64,000 bases of DNA from Oscillospiraceae bacterium (GCA_017437095.1 JAFSBW010000026.1:1-64000), one strand, 5' to 3'. Positions 15,382-24,716 are shown, counted from the stretch's first letter. Notes: generated from the letters alone by a model not told the origin. Made by a program: numbers and translations.

Positions 15382-16766
15382 ACGGTATGAAGCTGAAAAC
15401 TACACTGCTTGGCAAAACCTATGTGTTTCGGGATCTGAAAGAGGTTTTGGCCAAGGCGAACGAAGAAAAAACGGGAGACCGTCTGGCCGGCCTGGCAGCG
15501 GAAACGGCCCAGGAGCGGGTGGCGGCCAAGGTGGTGCTGGCTGGGTGCTTGCTCAGCGATCTGCGGGAAAACCCGGTAGTGCCCTATGAAAAGGACGAGG
15601 TCACCCGCATCATTCAAGACGATGTCAACGAAAAGGTCTACGAAAAGATCCGCTCCTGGACGGTGAGCGATCTGCGGGAATGGATCTTGTCGGAAAAGAC
15701 CACCTCTGCGGACATTGAGCGCATCCGCCGGGGGCTTACCTCAGAGATGGTGGCGGCGGTGTGCAAGCTCATGAGCAACCTGGATCTGATCTACGCCGCG
15801 GCCAAAATGCCGGTAACCGCCCACTGCAATACCACCATCGGCCTGCCCGGCACCCTTTCCAGCCGCCTGCAGCCCAACCACACCACCGATGCCCTGCCCG
15901 GCATTACCGCCTCTACTTTGGAGGGGCTGAGCTTTGGTGCGGGGGATGCGGTGATCGGCCTGAACCCGGCTACCGATTCGCCGGAGCAGGTGGGCAAGAT
16001 CCTGCGGCGGCTGCACCTGATCAAAGAGCATTGGCAGATTCCTACCCAGATCTGCGTTTTGGCTCATGTTACCGCCCAGATGAAGGCGGTGCGCGCCGGC
16101 GCGCCCTGCGATCTGATCTTCCAGAGCATTGCCGGCAGCGAAGCGGGCAACGCCGCCTTTGGCTTTAACGCCGCTACTTTGGAAGAAGCCCGGCAGCTGC
16201 TCCTGCGGGACGGCACGGCCCAAGGCCCCAATGTGATGTATTTTGAGACCGGCCAGGGCTCAGAGCTTTCCTCCAACGCCCACCACGGGGCAGACCAGGT
16301 GACTATGGAGGCCCGGTGCTACGGCTTCGCCAAGCGGTACCAGCCCTTCCTGGTCAATACCGTAGTGGGCTTTATCGGCCCGGAGTACCTTTACGATGCC
16401 CGGCAGGTCACCCGGGCAGGCCTGGAGGATCATTTCATGGGCAAGCTCACCGGCGTTTCCATGGGCTGCGACTGCTGCTACACCAACCACATGAAAGCCG
16501 ACCAGAACGACAACGAAAACTTAGCCACGCTGCTAACCGTGGCCGGGTGCAACTATTTCATGGGCATCCCCCATGGCGACGATATTATGCTGGGCTATCA
16601 AACCACCGGCTTCCGGGATACTGCCGCCCTGCGGGAGCTTACGGGCAAAACTGCCATCCCGGAGTTCCAGCGCTGGCTGGAAAAAATGGGCTTTGTAGAA
16701 AACGGAAAGCTTACCGCCAAAGCCGGCGACGGCTCCAGCCTGCTGTTTAAGGAGGTAATGCAATGA
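15378..16766 (+). CDS. eutB: Ethanolamine ammonia-lyase large subunit
   Basis: 462 aa, full length for the family. With EutC it uses adenosylcobalamin to split ethanolamine into acetaldehyde and ammonia inside the microcompartment. Conserved stretches seen: NTTIGLPGTLSSRLQPNHTT, EGLSFGAGDAVIGLNP, FETGQGSELSS and a C-terminal MGIPHGDDIMLGYQTT. It overlaps the adh stop by four bases and the eutC start by four bases, pointing to translational coupling. No EutA reactivase gene is present in the window. Confidence 0.97.
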   Translation: MNGMKLKTTLLGKTYVFRDLKEVLAKANEEKTGDRLAGLAAETAQERVAAKVVLAGCLLSDLRENPVVPYEKDEVTRIIQDDVNEKVYEKIRSWTVSDLREWILSEKTTSADIERIRRGLTSEMVAAVCKLMSNLDLIYAAAKMPVTAHCNTTIGLPGTLSSRLQPNHTTDALPGITASTLEGLSFGAGDAVIGLNPATDSPEQVGKILRRLHLIKEHWQIPTQICVLAHVTAQMKAVRAGAPCDLIFQSIAGSEAGNAAFGFNAATLEEARQLLLRDGTAQGPNVMYFETGQGSELSSNAHHGADQVTMEARCYGFAKRYQPFLVNTVVGFIGPEYLYDARQVTRAGLEDHFMGKLTGVSMGCDCCYTNHMKADQNDNENLATLLTVAGCNYFMGIPHGDDIMLGYQTTGFRDTAALRELTGKTAIPEFQRWLEKMGFVENGKLTAKAGDGSSLLFKEVMQ

Positions 16767-17680
16767 ACAAAGCGGATATGATGGCGCTGGTAGCCCAGCT
16801 GGCCAGAGAGGTGGACAAGCCCCCTATGGCCATCCCGGAAAGCAAGGGGGTTTATACCCCCACCCGGGAAGGCCCTGAGCCAAAGGATTACCACCACCGG
16901 GATGGGGATTTTGTGGAGGATGTAAGCGAGCTGGATCTGCGCAAGCTTTACCTTACGGATTCTCCCCAAAACCGGGCCAATTTTGCCATTTTAAAGGAGC
17001 AGACCCCCGCCCGGCTGGGCGCTGGCAAGGCAGGCCCTAGGTATAAGACCCTTACCATGCTCCGCTTCCGTGCCGACCACGCCGCGGCCCAGGACTCGGT
17101 GTTTAGCCAGCTGCCGGAGGATTTCGGGCCGAAAAACGGACTGATCCCGGTGCAGACCATGTGCCAGGATAAAGACGAATACCTGACCCGGCCGGATCTG
17201 GGCCGGAAATTTGACGAAGCCAACGCAGCCCTCCTTTCCCGGGAGCTGCCCCAGGGGGCTAAGGTGCAGATCGTAGTGGGCGACGGCATTTCCAGCGAAG
17301 CCATCCGCGCCAACGCCATGCCCTGCGTGGAGGCCATGCGCAAGGCCTTGCGGGCCAAGGGGCTGGACTGCGAAAAGATCCCCTTTGTGCGCTTCTGCCG
17401 GGTAGGCGCGGGGGATGCCATTGGGGATATTACCCGCTGCCAGGTGGTGTGCGTGCTGGTAGGGGAGCGCCCGGGGCTGGTGACCAATGAGAGCATGTCC
17501 GCCTATATCACCTACAAGCCCCATACCGGGGTATCGGAATCTGCCCGCACGGTGGTGAGCAATATCCACAGCCAGGGCATGCCCGCGGACAAGGCCGGCG
17601 AGCATATCGCCGGGCTTCTGGAGCTGATCTTGCGCAAGCAGGTGTCCGGCGTGGAGCTGCATTTGGAGGATCAAAAATGA
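16763..17680 (+). CDS. eutC: Ethanolamine ammonia-lyase small subunit
   Basis: 305 aa, typical length. It completes the EutB6C6 lyase and contributes to the cobalamin site. Conserved ARLGAGKAGPRYKT, RADHAAAQDSVF, VVGDGISSEAI, and near the end GERPGLVTNESMSAYI and SNIHSQGMPADKAGEHI are visible. The N-terminal 60 residues are the usual variable extension that can act as a cargo-targeting signal. ATGs overlap on both sides (ATGA junctions). Confidence 0.97.
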   Translation: MNKADMMALVAQLAREVDKPPMAIPESKGVYTPTREGPEPKDYHHRDGDFVEDVSELDLRKLYLTDSPQNRANFAILKEQTPARLGAGKAGPRYKTLTMLRFRADHAAAQDSVFSQLPEDFGPKNGLIPVQTMCQDKDEYLTRPDLGRKFDEANAALLSRELPQGAKVQIVVGDGISSEAIRANAMPCVEAMRKALRAKGLDCEKIPFVRFCRVGAGDAIGDITRCQVVCVLVGERPGLVTNESMSAYITYKPHTGVSESARTVVSNIHSQGMPADKAGEHIAGLLELILRKQVSGVELHLEDQK

Positions 17681-18306
17681 TCCCGGTAAAGGTGCTGGCG
17701 GTGCGCTGCCTGAGCGGGGCCAGCCCGGCCCTGGCCAGGGAGCTGGGAGCGAACAATAACGAGCCTTGCTTGGGTATGCTCACCACCGACTGCGACGATG
17801 CCACCTATATCGCCCTGGACGAAGCCACCAAGGCGGCAGCTGTGCGCGTTTGCTTTGCCCAAAGCTTCTACGCCGGCGCTGCCAACGCCACTACCCCCAA
17901 CGCCGGGGAAGTCATCGGCGTTCTGGCCGGGCCAACCCCGGAGCAGGTAAAAGCCGCCATGCAGGCAGCCTTGGCGGCTCTGGAAAATTTAGGCTTTGAA
18001 GATGTGGGCGTGCCCTGCCTGGCCCATACGGTAAGCAGCTGCGGCAGCTTCTTAGCCGCGGAAGCCGGGGTAAGCCAAGGCAGCGCCCTGGCCTACCTGA
18101 TCGCCCCGCCTTTGGAGAGTATGTACGCCCTGGACTCGGCGCTGAAAGCAGCGGAGGTAAAGTTATGTAAACTATATGCCCCGCCCACCCAGACCAATTT
18201 TGGCGGCGCTTTGCTTACCGGCAGCCAGAGCGCCTGCGCTGCTGCCGCCGCGGCATTTCGGGAAGCGGTGGCCCAGGTAGCCCGCCAGCCGGTAATAAGG
18301 AGATAA
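17677..18306 (+). CDS. eutL: Microcompartment shell protein EutL (tandem BMC trimer)
   Basis: 209 aa with two circularly permuted BMC domains, forming the pseudohexameric trimer that tiles shell facets and carries a gated pore. Typical start IPVKVLAVRCL, the CLGMLTTDCDDATYIALDEATKAA stretch (split here for brevity) and SMYALDSALKAAEVKL are family hallmarks. It lies between eutC and eutE with a four-base overlap to eutC. Confidence 0.95.
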   Translation: MIPVKVLAVRCLSGASPALARELGANNNEPCLGMLTTDCDDATYIALDEATKAAAVRVCFAQSFYAGAANATTPNAGEVIGVLAGPTPEQVKAAMQAALAALENLGFEDVGVPCLAHTVSSCGSFLAAEAGVSQGSALAYLIAPPLESMYALDSALKAAEVKLCKLYAPPTQTNFGGALLTGSQSACAAAAAAFREAVAQVARQPVIRR

Positions 18307-18307
18307 T

Positions 18308-19729
18308 ATGGAACTGGATAAAGATCTGCAAGCCCGGCAGGAGGCCCGGGAAGCCGCCCGCCGTTCGGAAGAAGCCCAGAAGATTTTGGGCAGTTTCCCC
18401 CAGGAAAAGCTGGATGCTATCGTGGAGCATATTGCCAAATGCTTTCACGATATTGCCCCGGAGCTGGCGGAGCTTGCCGCCAAGGAAACGGGCTTCGGCA
18501 ACGCCAAGGATAAAACCCTGAAAAATCAATTTGCATCCCAGGGCGTTTACAACGCCATTAAGGAAATGAAAACCGTGGGGGTATTGAGCAAACTGAAAGG
18601 GGAAAAGCTATGGGAGATCGGTGTGCCGGTGGGAGTGATCGCCGCCATCGTACCCAGCACCAACCCCACCTCCACCGTTTGCTATAAAGCCCTCATCGCC
18701 ATCAAAAGCGGCAATACCATCGTCTTTTCTCCCCACCCCAAGGCCCTGCGCTGCACCCTGGCGGCGGCGAGGATCGTAGCGGAAGCGGCCAAGGAAGCGG
18801 GCGCGCCGGAGCATACGGTGCAATGCCTTAGCGTGCCCAGCCTGGAGGGCTGCAAGGAGCTGATGTCCGCCCCCCAGACCCGGCTGATCCTGGCCACCGG
18901 CGGCCCGGCTATGGTGCGCGCCGCCTATTCCTCCGGCAAGCCGGCCATCGGCGTAGGCGCGGGCAACGGCCCGGCTTATATCCACCCCAGCGCCTGCATG
19001 GAAGAAGCGCTGAAAAAGATCCTGCGCTCAAAAACCTTCGACTATGGCACAGTCTGCGCTTCCGAGCAGAGCATCATCGTGGAAAAGGGGCAGGAAGAGG
19101 AGCTGCGCAAGGTGGGCAGCCGCCTGGGCTTCTATTTTATGGAGGAGGCCGAGGCCGGGGCTTTGGCAAAGCTGCTGTTCCGCCCGGACGGCAGCTTAAA
19201 CCCCGCCATTGTTGGCAAATGCGCCAAAAGGCTGGCCCAAATGGCGGGCTTCCCTGTGCCGGAAAATACCCAGGTTCTCGTAGCCCGGGAGCAGCAGGCA
19301 GGGCCTACCCGGCCTTATTCTATGGAAAAGCTCTGCCCGGTGCTGGCCTTTTTTGTAATGGAAAGCGAGCAGGCGGTACTCCAGAAGGCGGTGGAGGTGC
19401 TTACCCATGAGGGTACGGGCCATACCTTTGCCATCCACGCCCAGGATGCGGCGGTGGTGGAGCGGTTTGCCCTGAAGATCCCCGTATCCCGCTTTGTGGT
19501 GAATACCCCGGCGGCTTTGGGGGGCATTGGGGCTACTACCGAGCTGTTCCCCGCCCTTACCCTGGGCTGCGGCGCGGCGGGGGGCAGCTCTACCAGCAAC
19601 AATATTTCCCCCCTGGATCTTATTAACCTTCGCCGGGTGGCTTTTGACCGGGAGAATTGCCCGGAAACGCCGGATGAACGGCTGGTAGAAGCCCTGGCGG
19701 CAAAAATTCTGGAAAAAATGAAAGGATAA
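18308..19729 (+). CDS. eutE: Acetaldehyde dehydrogenase (CoA-acylating)
   Basis: 473 aa. It oxidises acetaldehyde with CoA and NAD+ to acetyl-CoA in the microcompartment lumen. An ALDH fold without a fused alcohol dehydrogenase domain, with catalytic Cys250 in FDYGTVCASEQS, NAD-binding GVGAGNGPAYI and IVPSTNPTSTV. The N-terminal charged helix (residues 1-25) could be part of the encapsulation signal. AGGAGAT precedes the ATG. Typical length for EutE/PduP-type enzymes. Confidence 0.95.
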   Translation: MELDKDLQARQEAREAARRSEEAQKILGSFPQEKLDAIVEHIAKCFHDIAPELAELAAKETGFGNAKDKTLKNQFASQGVYNAIKEMKTVGVLSKLKGEKLWEIGVPVGVIAAIVPSTNPTSTVCYKALIAIKSGNTIVFSPHPKALRCTLAAARIVAEAAKEAGAPEHTVQCLSVPSLEGCKELMSAPQTRLILATGGPAMVRAAYSSGKPAIGVGAGNGPAYIHPSACMEEALKKILRSKTFDYGTVCASEQSIIVEKGQEEELRKVGSRLGFYFMEEAEAGALAKLLFRPDGSLNPAIVGKCAKRLAQMAGFPVPENTQVLVAREQQAGPTRPYSMEKLCPVLAFFVMESEQAVLQKAVEVLTHEGTGHTFAIHAQDAAVVERFALKIPVSRFVVNTPAALGGIGATTELFPALTLGCGAAGGSSTSNNISPLDLINLRRVAFDRENCPETPDERLVEALAAKILEKMKG

Positions 19730-19735
19730 TGTATT

Positions 19736-20041
19736 ATGAACACCAATTCTTTGGGAATGATCGAAACCAAGGGCCTTGTGGGCGCTATTGAAGCGGCAGA
19801 TGCTATGGTAAAATCTGCCAATGTCCAGCTTGTGGGCAAGGAACAGATCGGCGGCGGCTTGGTAACCGTAATGGTGCGCGGGGATGTGGGCGCGGTAAAG
19901 GCCGCTACCGATGCCGGCGCTGCCGCCGCGGAAAAGGTGGGGGAGCTGGTATCCGTCCATGTGATCGCCCGGCCTCATACCGAGGTGGACAACATCCTGC
20001 CCCACGGCCGGCAGAGCGCGCCCCGGGCAGAAGGGAAATAA
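19736..20041 (+). CDS. eutM: Microcompartment hexameric shell protein (EutM-like)
   Basis: 101 aa, a single BMC domain: [39 protein letters not shown] and a hydrophobic SVHVIARPH end. Such hexamers form most of the shell facets. The short C-terminal extension ([13 protein letters not shown]) is basic. It is the only single-domain BMC-H gene in this operon, so other shell hexamers, if needed, are encoded elsewhere. Confidence 0.93.
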   Translation: MNTNSLGMIETKGLVGAIEAADAMVKSANVQLVGKEQIGGGLVTVMVRGDVGAVKAATDAGAAAAEKVGELVSVHVIARPHTEVDNILPHGRQSAPRAEGK

Positions 20042-20641
20042 ATGGATATCAACGCGCTGACCCAGGCGGTGATGAAGCGGCTCTTTGTGGAGCTGGAAGC
20101 CTCGGGCCGCCATGTCCATGTAACCCGGGAGCAGGCGCTGGCGCTGTTTGGCCACAGCCTGACCCCGGCGCGCCCCCTCTCCCAGCCCGGCCAGTTTTTG
20201 GCAAAGGAGCGAGTAACGGTAGCCGGGCCCAAGGGGGAATTTACCCAGGTAGCGGTGCTTGGGCCGGAGCGAAGCGCCGCTCAGGTGGAGATCTCCCTGA
20301 CAGATGCCAGGCAGCTGGGGCTTACGCCCCCGGTGCGCCTGTCCGGAGATGTGGATAATTCTCCCGGCTGCCGCCTTATCGGCCCGGCAGGGGAGCTTAC
20401 CATCAGCCAGGGGGTCATCTGCGCCCAGCGCCATATCCACATGACCCCGGAAGACGCCGCCCGCTTTGGGGTAAAGGACAAGCAGACGGTCAAATTACAG
20501 ACCCTGACCAACCGGGGCGTCACCTTTGAGGATACGGTGGTGCGGGTTAGCCGTCAATTTGCCACCTACGCCCACCTGGATTACGACGAAGCCAACGCCT
20601 GCGGCCTGGAAAAAGGGGATTTTGGGAGGATCGTGCTATGA
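20042..20641 (+). CDS. pduL: Phosphate acyltransferase PduL/EutD type
   Basis: 199 aa. It converts acetyl-CoA and phosphate to acetyl phosphate, recycling CoA inside the compartment. Two zinc-binding HxH motifs of the PduL domain pair are visible: SGRHVHVT and CAQRHIHMTPEDA. The N-terminal amphipathic helix (INALTQAVMKRLFVEL) resembles encapsulation peptides. It starts immediately after the eutM stop and overlaps the next gene by four bases. The eut-specific Pta (EutD) is replaced by PduL, as in many Firmicutes. Confidence 0.92.
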   Translation: MDINALTQAVMKRLFVELEASGRHVHVTREQALALFGHSLTPARPLSQPGQFLAKERVTVAGPKGEFTQVAVLGPERSAAQVEISLTDARQLGLTPPVRLSGDVDNSPGCRLIGPAGELTISQGVICAQRHIHMTPEDAARFGVKDKQTVKLQTLTNRGVTFEDTVVRVSRQFATYAHLDYDEANACGLEKGDFGRIVL

Positions 20642-21036
20642 AAAGAGCCTTGCTCATCGGCGCCCAGCCCGGCGCGGACCTGGGCTGCTGCTACCCAAGC
20701 GAGCCGCCCTATGACTGCGTGGTCATCGGCTCGCTCACCTTGGGGGAGCTGCTTGCGTTCCGTCAGGAAGCGGCTCTTTCTGCTCTGGCGGAGGGCAGGC
20801 CCGTGCTGCTGTATACCCCGGGCCTGCCCCAGGGGGGCAAAAGCCGGGGGCTGAGCGCTGAATGCGCCGGGATGTGCCGTAGGCTCAAAAGCTGGGGCGT
20901 GGTGTTTACCGACGGCGCCCAGCGGCGGCTGATTACCGCCCAGCAGGCCCGGGAAATGGTGGCCCAAAATTGCCGCCCCGGCCCGGGCGCGATGCTTACC
21001 CCCCTGGCCAGGGAGATTTTGGAGGGAAAATCATGA
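20638..21036 (+). CDS. Ethanolamine-operon protein of unknown function (TIGR02536-like)
   Basis: 132 aa. It resembles the family found only in Firmicutes eut operons: an N-terminal segment CVVIGSLTLGELLAF, a middle VLLYTPGLPQGG and the C-terminal ITAQQAREM ... GAMLTPLAREILE. Family members are about 200 aa, so this copy is short. Role unknown; context suggests assembly or cargo handling of the microcompartment. It overlaps pduL and eutN by four bases each. Confidence 0.75.
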   Translation: MKRALLIGAQPGADLGCCYPSEPPYDCVVIGSLTLGELLAFRQEAALSALAEGRPVLLYTPGLPQGGKSRGLSAECAGMCRRLKSWGVVFTDGAQRRLITAQQAREMVAQNCRPGPGAMLTPLAREILEGKS

Positions 21037-21281
21037 AGATCGGAAAAGTTGTAGGAGCGGTTTGGGCCACCCGAAAGGCCCAGTGCCTGCAGGGGCAGAC
21101 CTTTCTGGTAGTAGAAAGCGAGGGCGCCCAGGTTGTGGCGGCGGATCAGGTAGGTGCCGGGGTAGGGGACCGGGTGCTGCTGGCTACCGGTACGGTTGCC
21201 AGCCGCTTCTGTATGGAAGCCCCGGTGGATGCCGCTGTAGTAGGCATTTTAGACCCGGAGGGCCGCCATGTCAGCCCATGA
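21033..21281 (+). CDS. eutN: Microcompartment pentameric vertex protein EutN/CcmL
   Basis: 82 aa from the ATG at 21033 (GGAGGG upstream). The BMV fold begins MKIGKVVGAVWATRK, with AADQVGAGVGDRVLLATGT and a C-terminal DAAVVGILD. Pentamers cap shell vertices. An upstream in-frame reading from 20970 lies inside the preceding gene and is not used. It overlaps eutH by 14 bases. Confidence 0.94.
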   Translation: MKIGKVVGAVWATRKAQCLQGQTFLVVESEGAQVVAADQVGAGVGDRVLLATGTVASRFCMEAPVDAAVVGILDPEGRHVSP

Positions 21282-22359
21282 GGTGATCATTTGGGTGATG
21301 GCGGCCTTTGCCGCTTTGGGGGCGCTGGATAGGATCTTTGGCAGCCGGATCGGCATCGGCAAGGAGTTTGAAGAGGGCATCGCCGCTATGGGCGGCTTGG
21401 CCCTTGCCATGCTGGGCATTATCTCCTTGGCCCCGGTGCTGGCCAAGGCCTTGCAGGGGATAGTTGTTCCCCTATACTCTGCCCTGGGGGCGGACCCGGC
21501 CATGTTTGCAGGCTCTATCCTTGCCTGCGATATGGGCGGCGGCGCTTTGGCCCAGGCTATGGCGAACAGCCCCCAGGCGGCGGCTCTGGGGGGCGTGCTG
21601 GCGGGGAGCATGCTGGGGGCTACGGTGGTGTTTACCGTGCCGGTGGCTATGGGTATATTAAAGGAAGAGGACAGGCCCGCCATGGCAAAGGGCATCCTTT
21701 GCGGCATTATTACCATCCCTTTGGGGCTTTTGGTGGGCGGTTTGGTGGCCGGGTTTTCCGTAGCCATGATCCTGCGCAATACCCTGCCCATCGCCCTTTT
21801 GGGGGCGGCCATCGCTTTGGGGCTTTGGCGTTGGGAAAAGGTTATGGTAAAGGGCTTCGCCATCTTTGGCAAGGGGGTGGTGTCGGTGATCACCTTCGGC
21901 TTAGGCCTTGCCATCGTCCAGGCCCTTACGGGCTATGCGCTTGTGCCGGGTATGACCCCCATCGCTGAGGGCTTCCAGACCGTGGGGTCTATTGCCATAT
22001 TGCTTGCCGGGGCGTTCCCGGCGGTATGGGCCCTGACCCGGCTGCTGAAAAAGCCTCTTTTGCGCCTGGGAAAGCTTTTGCATATCAACGATGCCGCCGC
22101 GGCGGGGCTGCTTGCCAGCCTGGCAAACTCCATCGCCACGCTGAACATGGTAAAGGATATGGACTACCGGGGCAAGGTGGTCAACATCGCCTTTGCCGTA
22201 AGCGCTGCCTTTGTGTTTGGCGACCATCTGGGCTTTACCGCCGGCTTTGCCCCGGAAATGATCCCCGCTATGATCCTGGGAAAGCTGACCGCGGGGGTAA
22301 GCGCCGTGGGCCTTGCCCTGCTGCTTACGAAAAAGGCCGCTTCTGCTGGAAAAAATTAA
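21268..22359 (+). CDS. eutH: Ethanolamine transporter EutH
   Basis: 363 aa with about ten membrane segments. It imports ethanolamine or helps its diffusion at low pH and low supply. Family stretches: GSRIGIGKEFEEGIAAMGGLALAMLGI, split by loops, then CDMGGGALAQAM, GVLAGSMLGATVVFTVPVA and NSIATLNMVKDMD. GGAGGG precedes the ATG within the end of eutN. It is the last gene of the operon; no clear terminator is seen before the metG promoter nine bases downstream. Confidence 0.95.
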   Translation: MSAHEVIIWVMAAFAALGALDRIFGSRIGIGKEFEEGIAAMGGLALAMLGIISLAPVLAKALQGIVVPLYSALGADPAMFAGSILACDMGGGALAQAMANSPQAAALGGVLAGSMLGATVVFTVPVAMGILKEEDRPAMAKGILCGIITIPLGLLVGGLVAGFSVAMILRNTLPIALLGAAIALGLWRWEKVMVKGFAIFGKGVVSVITFGLGLAIVQALTGYALVPGMTPIAEGFQTVGSIAILLAGAFPAVWALTRLLKKPLLRLGKLLHINDAAAAGLLASLANSIATLNMVKDMDYRGKVVNIAFAVSAAFVFGDHLGFTAGFAPEMIPAMILGKLTAGVSAVGLALLLTKKAASAGKN

Positions 22360-22367
22360 CTTTTCGG

Positions 22368-22397
22368 TTGACAAATGCGGGCTTTTGGGTATATAAT
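22368..22397 (+). promoter_or_regulatory. Sigma-A promoter of metG
   Basis: TTGACA (22368-22373), 18 bases, TATAAT (22392-22397). Both hexamers match consensus. Confidence 0.85.
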
Positions 22398-22403
22398 CGG
22401 CCT

Positions 22404-22680
22404 ATATTTGCAAATGCTGTGAAAAGAAGAGTAAGCTTTGGAAACGGCCAGAGAGCCCCGGCAGGTGAAAAGGGGTACGCAGGAAGAAGCTGAACATGGT
22501 CTTGGAGCAGGGCTGCCGATGTCCTTTAGGCCGCCCCGGGTATGCCCGTTACAGCGTAAAGGAAGCGCCGGTTTTATGACCGCTTCCTTAGAGGCAGGAT
22601 TTTCCTGCGAAACAAGGTGGTACCGCGTCAATTTTGTCGCCCTTGAGCTTTCAAGGGCGATTTTTCATGTTTTAGGAGGA
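22404..22680 (+). promoter_or_regulatory. T-box leader controlling metG
   Basis: About 280 bases of untranslated leader. GAAGAGTAAGC near the start and AGAGA (22450s) are Stem I landmarks, ATG at 22496-22498 sits where the specifier codon is expected and matches Met, and the T-box AAGGTGGTACCGCG at 22614-22627 pairs with the uncharged tRNA end. The terminator alternative is listed separately. Uncharged tRNA-Met should favour read-through into metG. Assignment of the exact specifier triplet is by eye. Confidence 0.93.
22637..22665 (+). terminator. T-box conditional terminator
   Basis: Stem TCGCCCTTGA/TCAAGGGCGA with a GCTT loop followed by TTTTT, immediately after the T-box sequence. Confidence 0.9.
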
Positions 22681-22687
22681 TTATTTT

Positions 22688-24649
22688 ATGAGCGAAAAGA
22701 AACCTTATTACATCTCTACGGCCATTGCCTATACCTCTGCCAAGCCCCATATCGGCAATACCTACGAGATTGTTCTGGCAGATGCCATTGCCCGCTATAA
22801 GCGCCAGGCCGGCTTTGATGTATATTTCCAGACCGGCACCGACGAGCACGGCCAGAAGATCCAGGAGAAGGCCGAAGCTGCCGGCATTACCCCCCAGGAG
22901 TATGTGGATAATGTGGCCGGCGAGATCAAGCGGATCTGGGATCTGATGAACACCACTTACGACCGCTTCGTGCGCACTACTGACCCTGAGCATAAGACCA
23001 AGGTGCAGAAGATCTTTGAAAAGATGTACGAAAAGGGCGATATTTATAAGGGCAAGTATGTAGGCAAGTACTGCACTCCCTGCGAGTCCTTCTGGACGGA
23101 AAGCCAGCTCGTCGACGGCAAATGCCCCGACTGCGGCCGCGAATGCAAGGATGCCGAGGAAGAGGCCTATTTCTTCAAGATGAGCAAGTATGCCGACCGC
23201 CTGATCGAGCATATCGAGACCCATCCCGATTTCATCCAGCCCGAGAGCCGGAAGAATGAGATGATCAACAACTTCCTCAAGCCCGGCCTGCAGGATCTTT
23301 GCGTATCCCGCTCCAGCTTTACCTGGGGCGTACCCCTGACCTTTGCCCCCGGCCATGTGAGCTATGTTTGGCTGGATGCCCTGAGCAACTATATTACCTT
23401 CTGCGGCTACGATCCCGACGGCAACCACGACGAGCATTACAAGAAGTTCTGGCCTGCCGACTTGCACCTGATCGGCAAGGACATCGTCCGCTTCCACACC
23501 ATCTACTGGCCCATTTTCCTGATGAGCATGGGCGAGGAGCTGCCCAAGCAGGTGTTCGGCCATCCCTGGCTGCTGGTCAAGGGCGACAAGATGAGCAAGT
23601 CCAAGGGCAATATGATCTATGCTGACGATCTGGTGGATCTGTTCGGTGTAGATGCTGTGCGCTACTTTGTGCTGCACGAAATGCCCTTCGCTTCCGACGG
23701 CGTTATGACCTACGAGCTGATCATCGAGCGCGTCAATACGGAGCTGGCCAATATCCTGGGCAACCTGGTCAACCGCACCGTAGCTATGAGCAATAAGTAT
23801 TTCGGCGGCCAGATCCTCTCTCCCAATACCCCCGATGCGCTGGACGAGGAGCTGAAGGCCGTTGCTCTGGCTATGCCCGGCAAGGTAGAAGCCAAGATGA
23901 ACGAGCTGAAGGTAGCCGATGCCATCGACGAGATCTTCGTGCTGCTGCGCCGTGCCAACAAGTATATCGACGAGACCATGCCCTGGGCTCTGGCCAAGAG
24001 CGAGGATACCAAGCCCCGGCTGGGAACTGTGCTGTATAACCTACTGGAGGCTATCCGCTTTGCGGCCATCTCCCTGAAGCCCTTCCTGCCCGATACCGCC
24101 GAGCGGATCCTGGCCCAGATCAACGCCCCCGACGGCGGCCTGGAAAGCCTGGCTTCCTTCGGCGCTCTTACCGCCGGCGCCCAGGTAGGCCCTGGCGAGA
24201 TCCTCTTTGCCCGGCTGGATGCCGCAAAGAAAATGGAGCAGATCAACGCCTTCATCGCCGAGAAGGAAAAGGCCAAGCTGCCCCCCATCGAGATCGAGCC
24301 CTACAGCGCCGAGAATGTGGATTTTGATACCTTCTGCAAGAGCGATTTCCGGGCGGTTAAGGTCAAGGATTGCGTTCCGGTTAAAAAGAGCGACAAGCTG
24401 CTGCAGTTTACCCTGGACGACGGCACCGGCACCGACCGGCAGATCCTCTCCGGCATCGCCAAGTACTATAAGCCGGAAGAGCTCATCGGCAAGACTTTGG
24501 TAGCCATTACCAATCTGCCTCCCAGAAAGATGATGGGCAGAGAATCCTGCGGTATGCTCCTTTCCGCTGTGCATACCGAAAAGGGCGAGGAGAAGCTGAA
24601 TCTGATCATGATCTCCGATGCCATCCCCGCCGGCGCAAAGCTCTGCTAA
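22688..24649 (+). CDS. metG: Methionyl-tRNA synthetase with C-terminal tRNA-binding domain
   Basis: 653 aa. Class I synthetase with the HIGH-type signature PHIGN, a zinc knuckle made by CTPC and CPDC (residues about 125-150), the KMSKS loop DKMSKSKGN, an anticodon-binding helical domain, and a C-terminal EMAP/Trbp111-like domain (about 545-653) that dimerises and holds tRNA. AGGAGG lies before the ATG. Codon use is that of a highly expressed gene. Regulation by the Met T-box upstream is clear. Confidence 0.98.
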   Translation: MSEKKPYYISTAIAYTSAKPHIGNTYEIVLADAIARYKRQAGFDVYFQTGTDEHGQKIQEKAEAAGITPQEYVDNVAGEIKRIWDLMNTTYDRFVRTTDPEHKTKVQKIFEKMYEKGDIYKGKYVGKYCTPCESFWTESQLVDGKCPDCGRECKDAEEEAYFFKMSKYADRLIEHIETHPDFIQPESRKNEMINNFLKPGLQDLCVSRSSFTWGVPLTFAPGHVSYVWLDALSNYITFCGYDPDGNHDEHYKKFWPADLHLIGKDIVRFHTIYWPIFLMSMGEELPKQVFGHPWLLVKGDKMSKSKGNMIYADDLVDLFGVDAVRYFVLHEMPFASDGVMTYELIIERVNTELANILGNLVNRTVAMSNKYFGGQILSPNTPDALDEELKAVALAMPGKVEAKMNELKVADAIDEIFVLLRRANKYIDETMPWALAKSEDTKPRLGTVLYNLLEAIRFAAISLKPFLPDTAERILAQINAPDGGLESLASFGALTAGAQVGPGEILFARLDAAKKMEQINAFIAEKEKAKLPPIEIEPYSAENVDFDTFCKSDFRAVKVKDCVPVKKSDKLLQFTLDDGTGTDRQILSGIAKYYKPEELIGKTLVAITNLPPRKMMGRESCGMLLSAVHTEKGEEKLNLIMISDAIPAGAKLC

Positions 24650-24660
24650 TACGCTGCTGC

Positions 24661-24698
24661 CAAGCAAACCGGGAGCATGACCGCTCCCGGTTTGCTTG
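24661..24698 (+). terminator. Strong hairpin after metG (terminator without a clear U tract)
   Basis: A perfect 16-base stem CAAGCAAACCGGGAGC with a six-base loop, ten bases past the metG stop. The downstream sequence is GGCCTGAAAAAA, so the U run is missing; it may work with Rho or as a 3' end stabiliser. Confidence 0.55.
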
Positions 24699-24716
24699 GG
24701 CCTGAAAAAATAAGGG

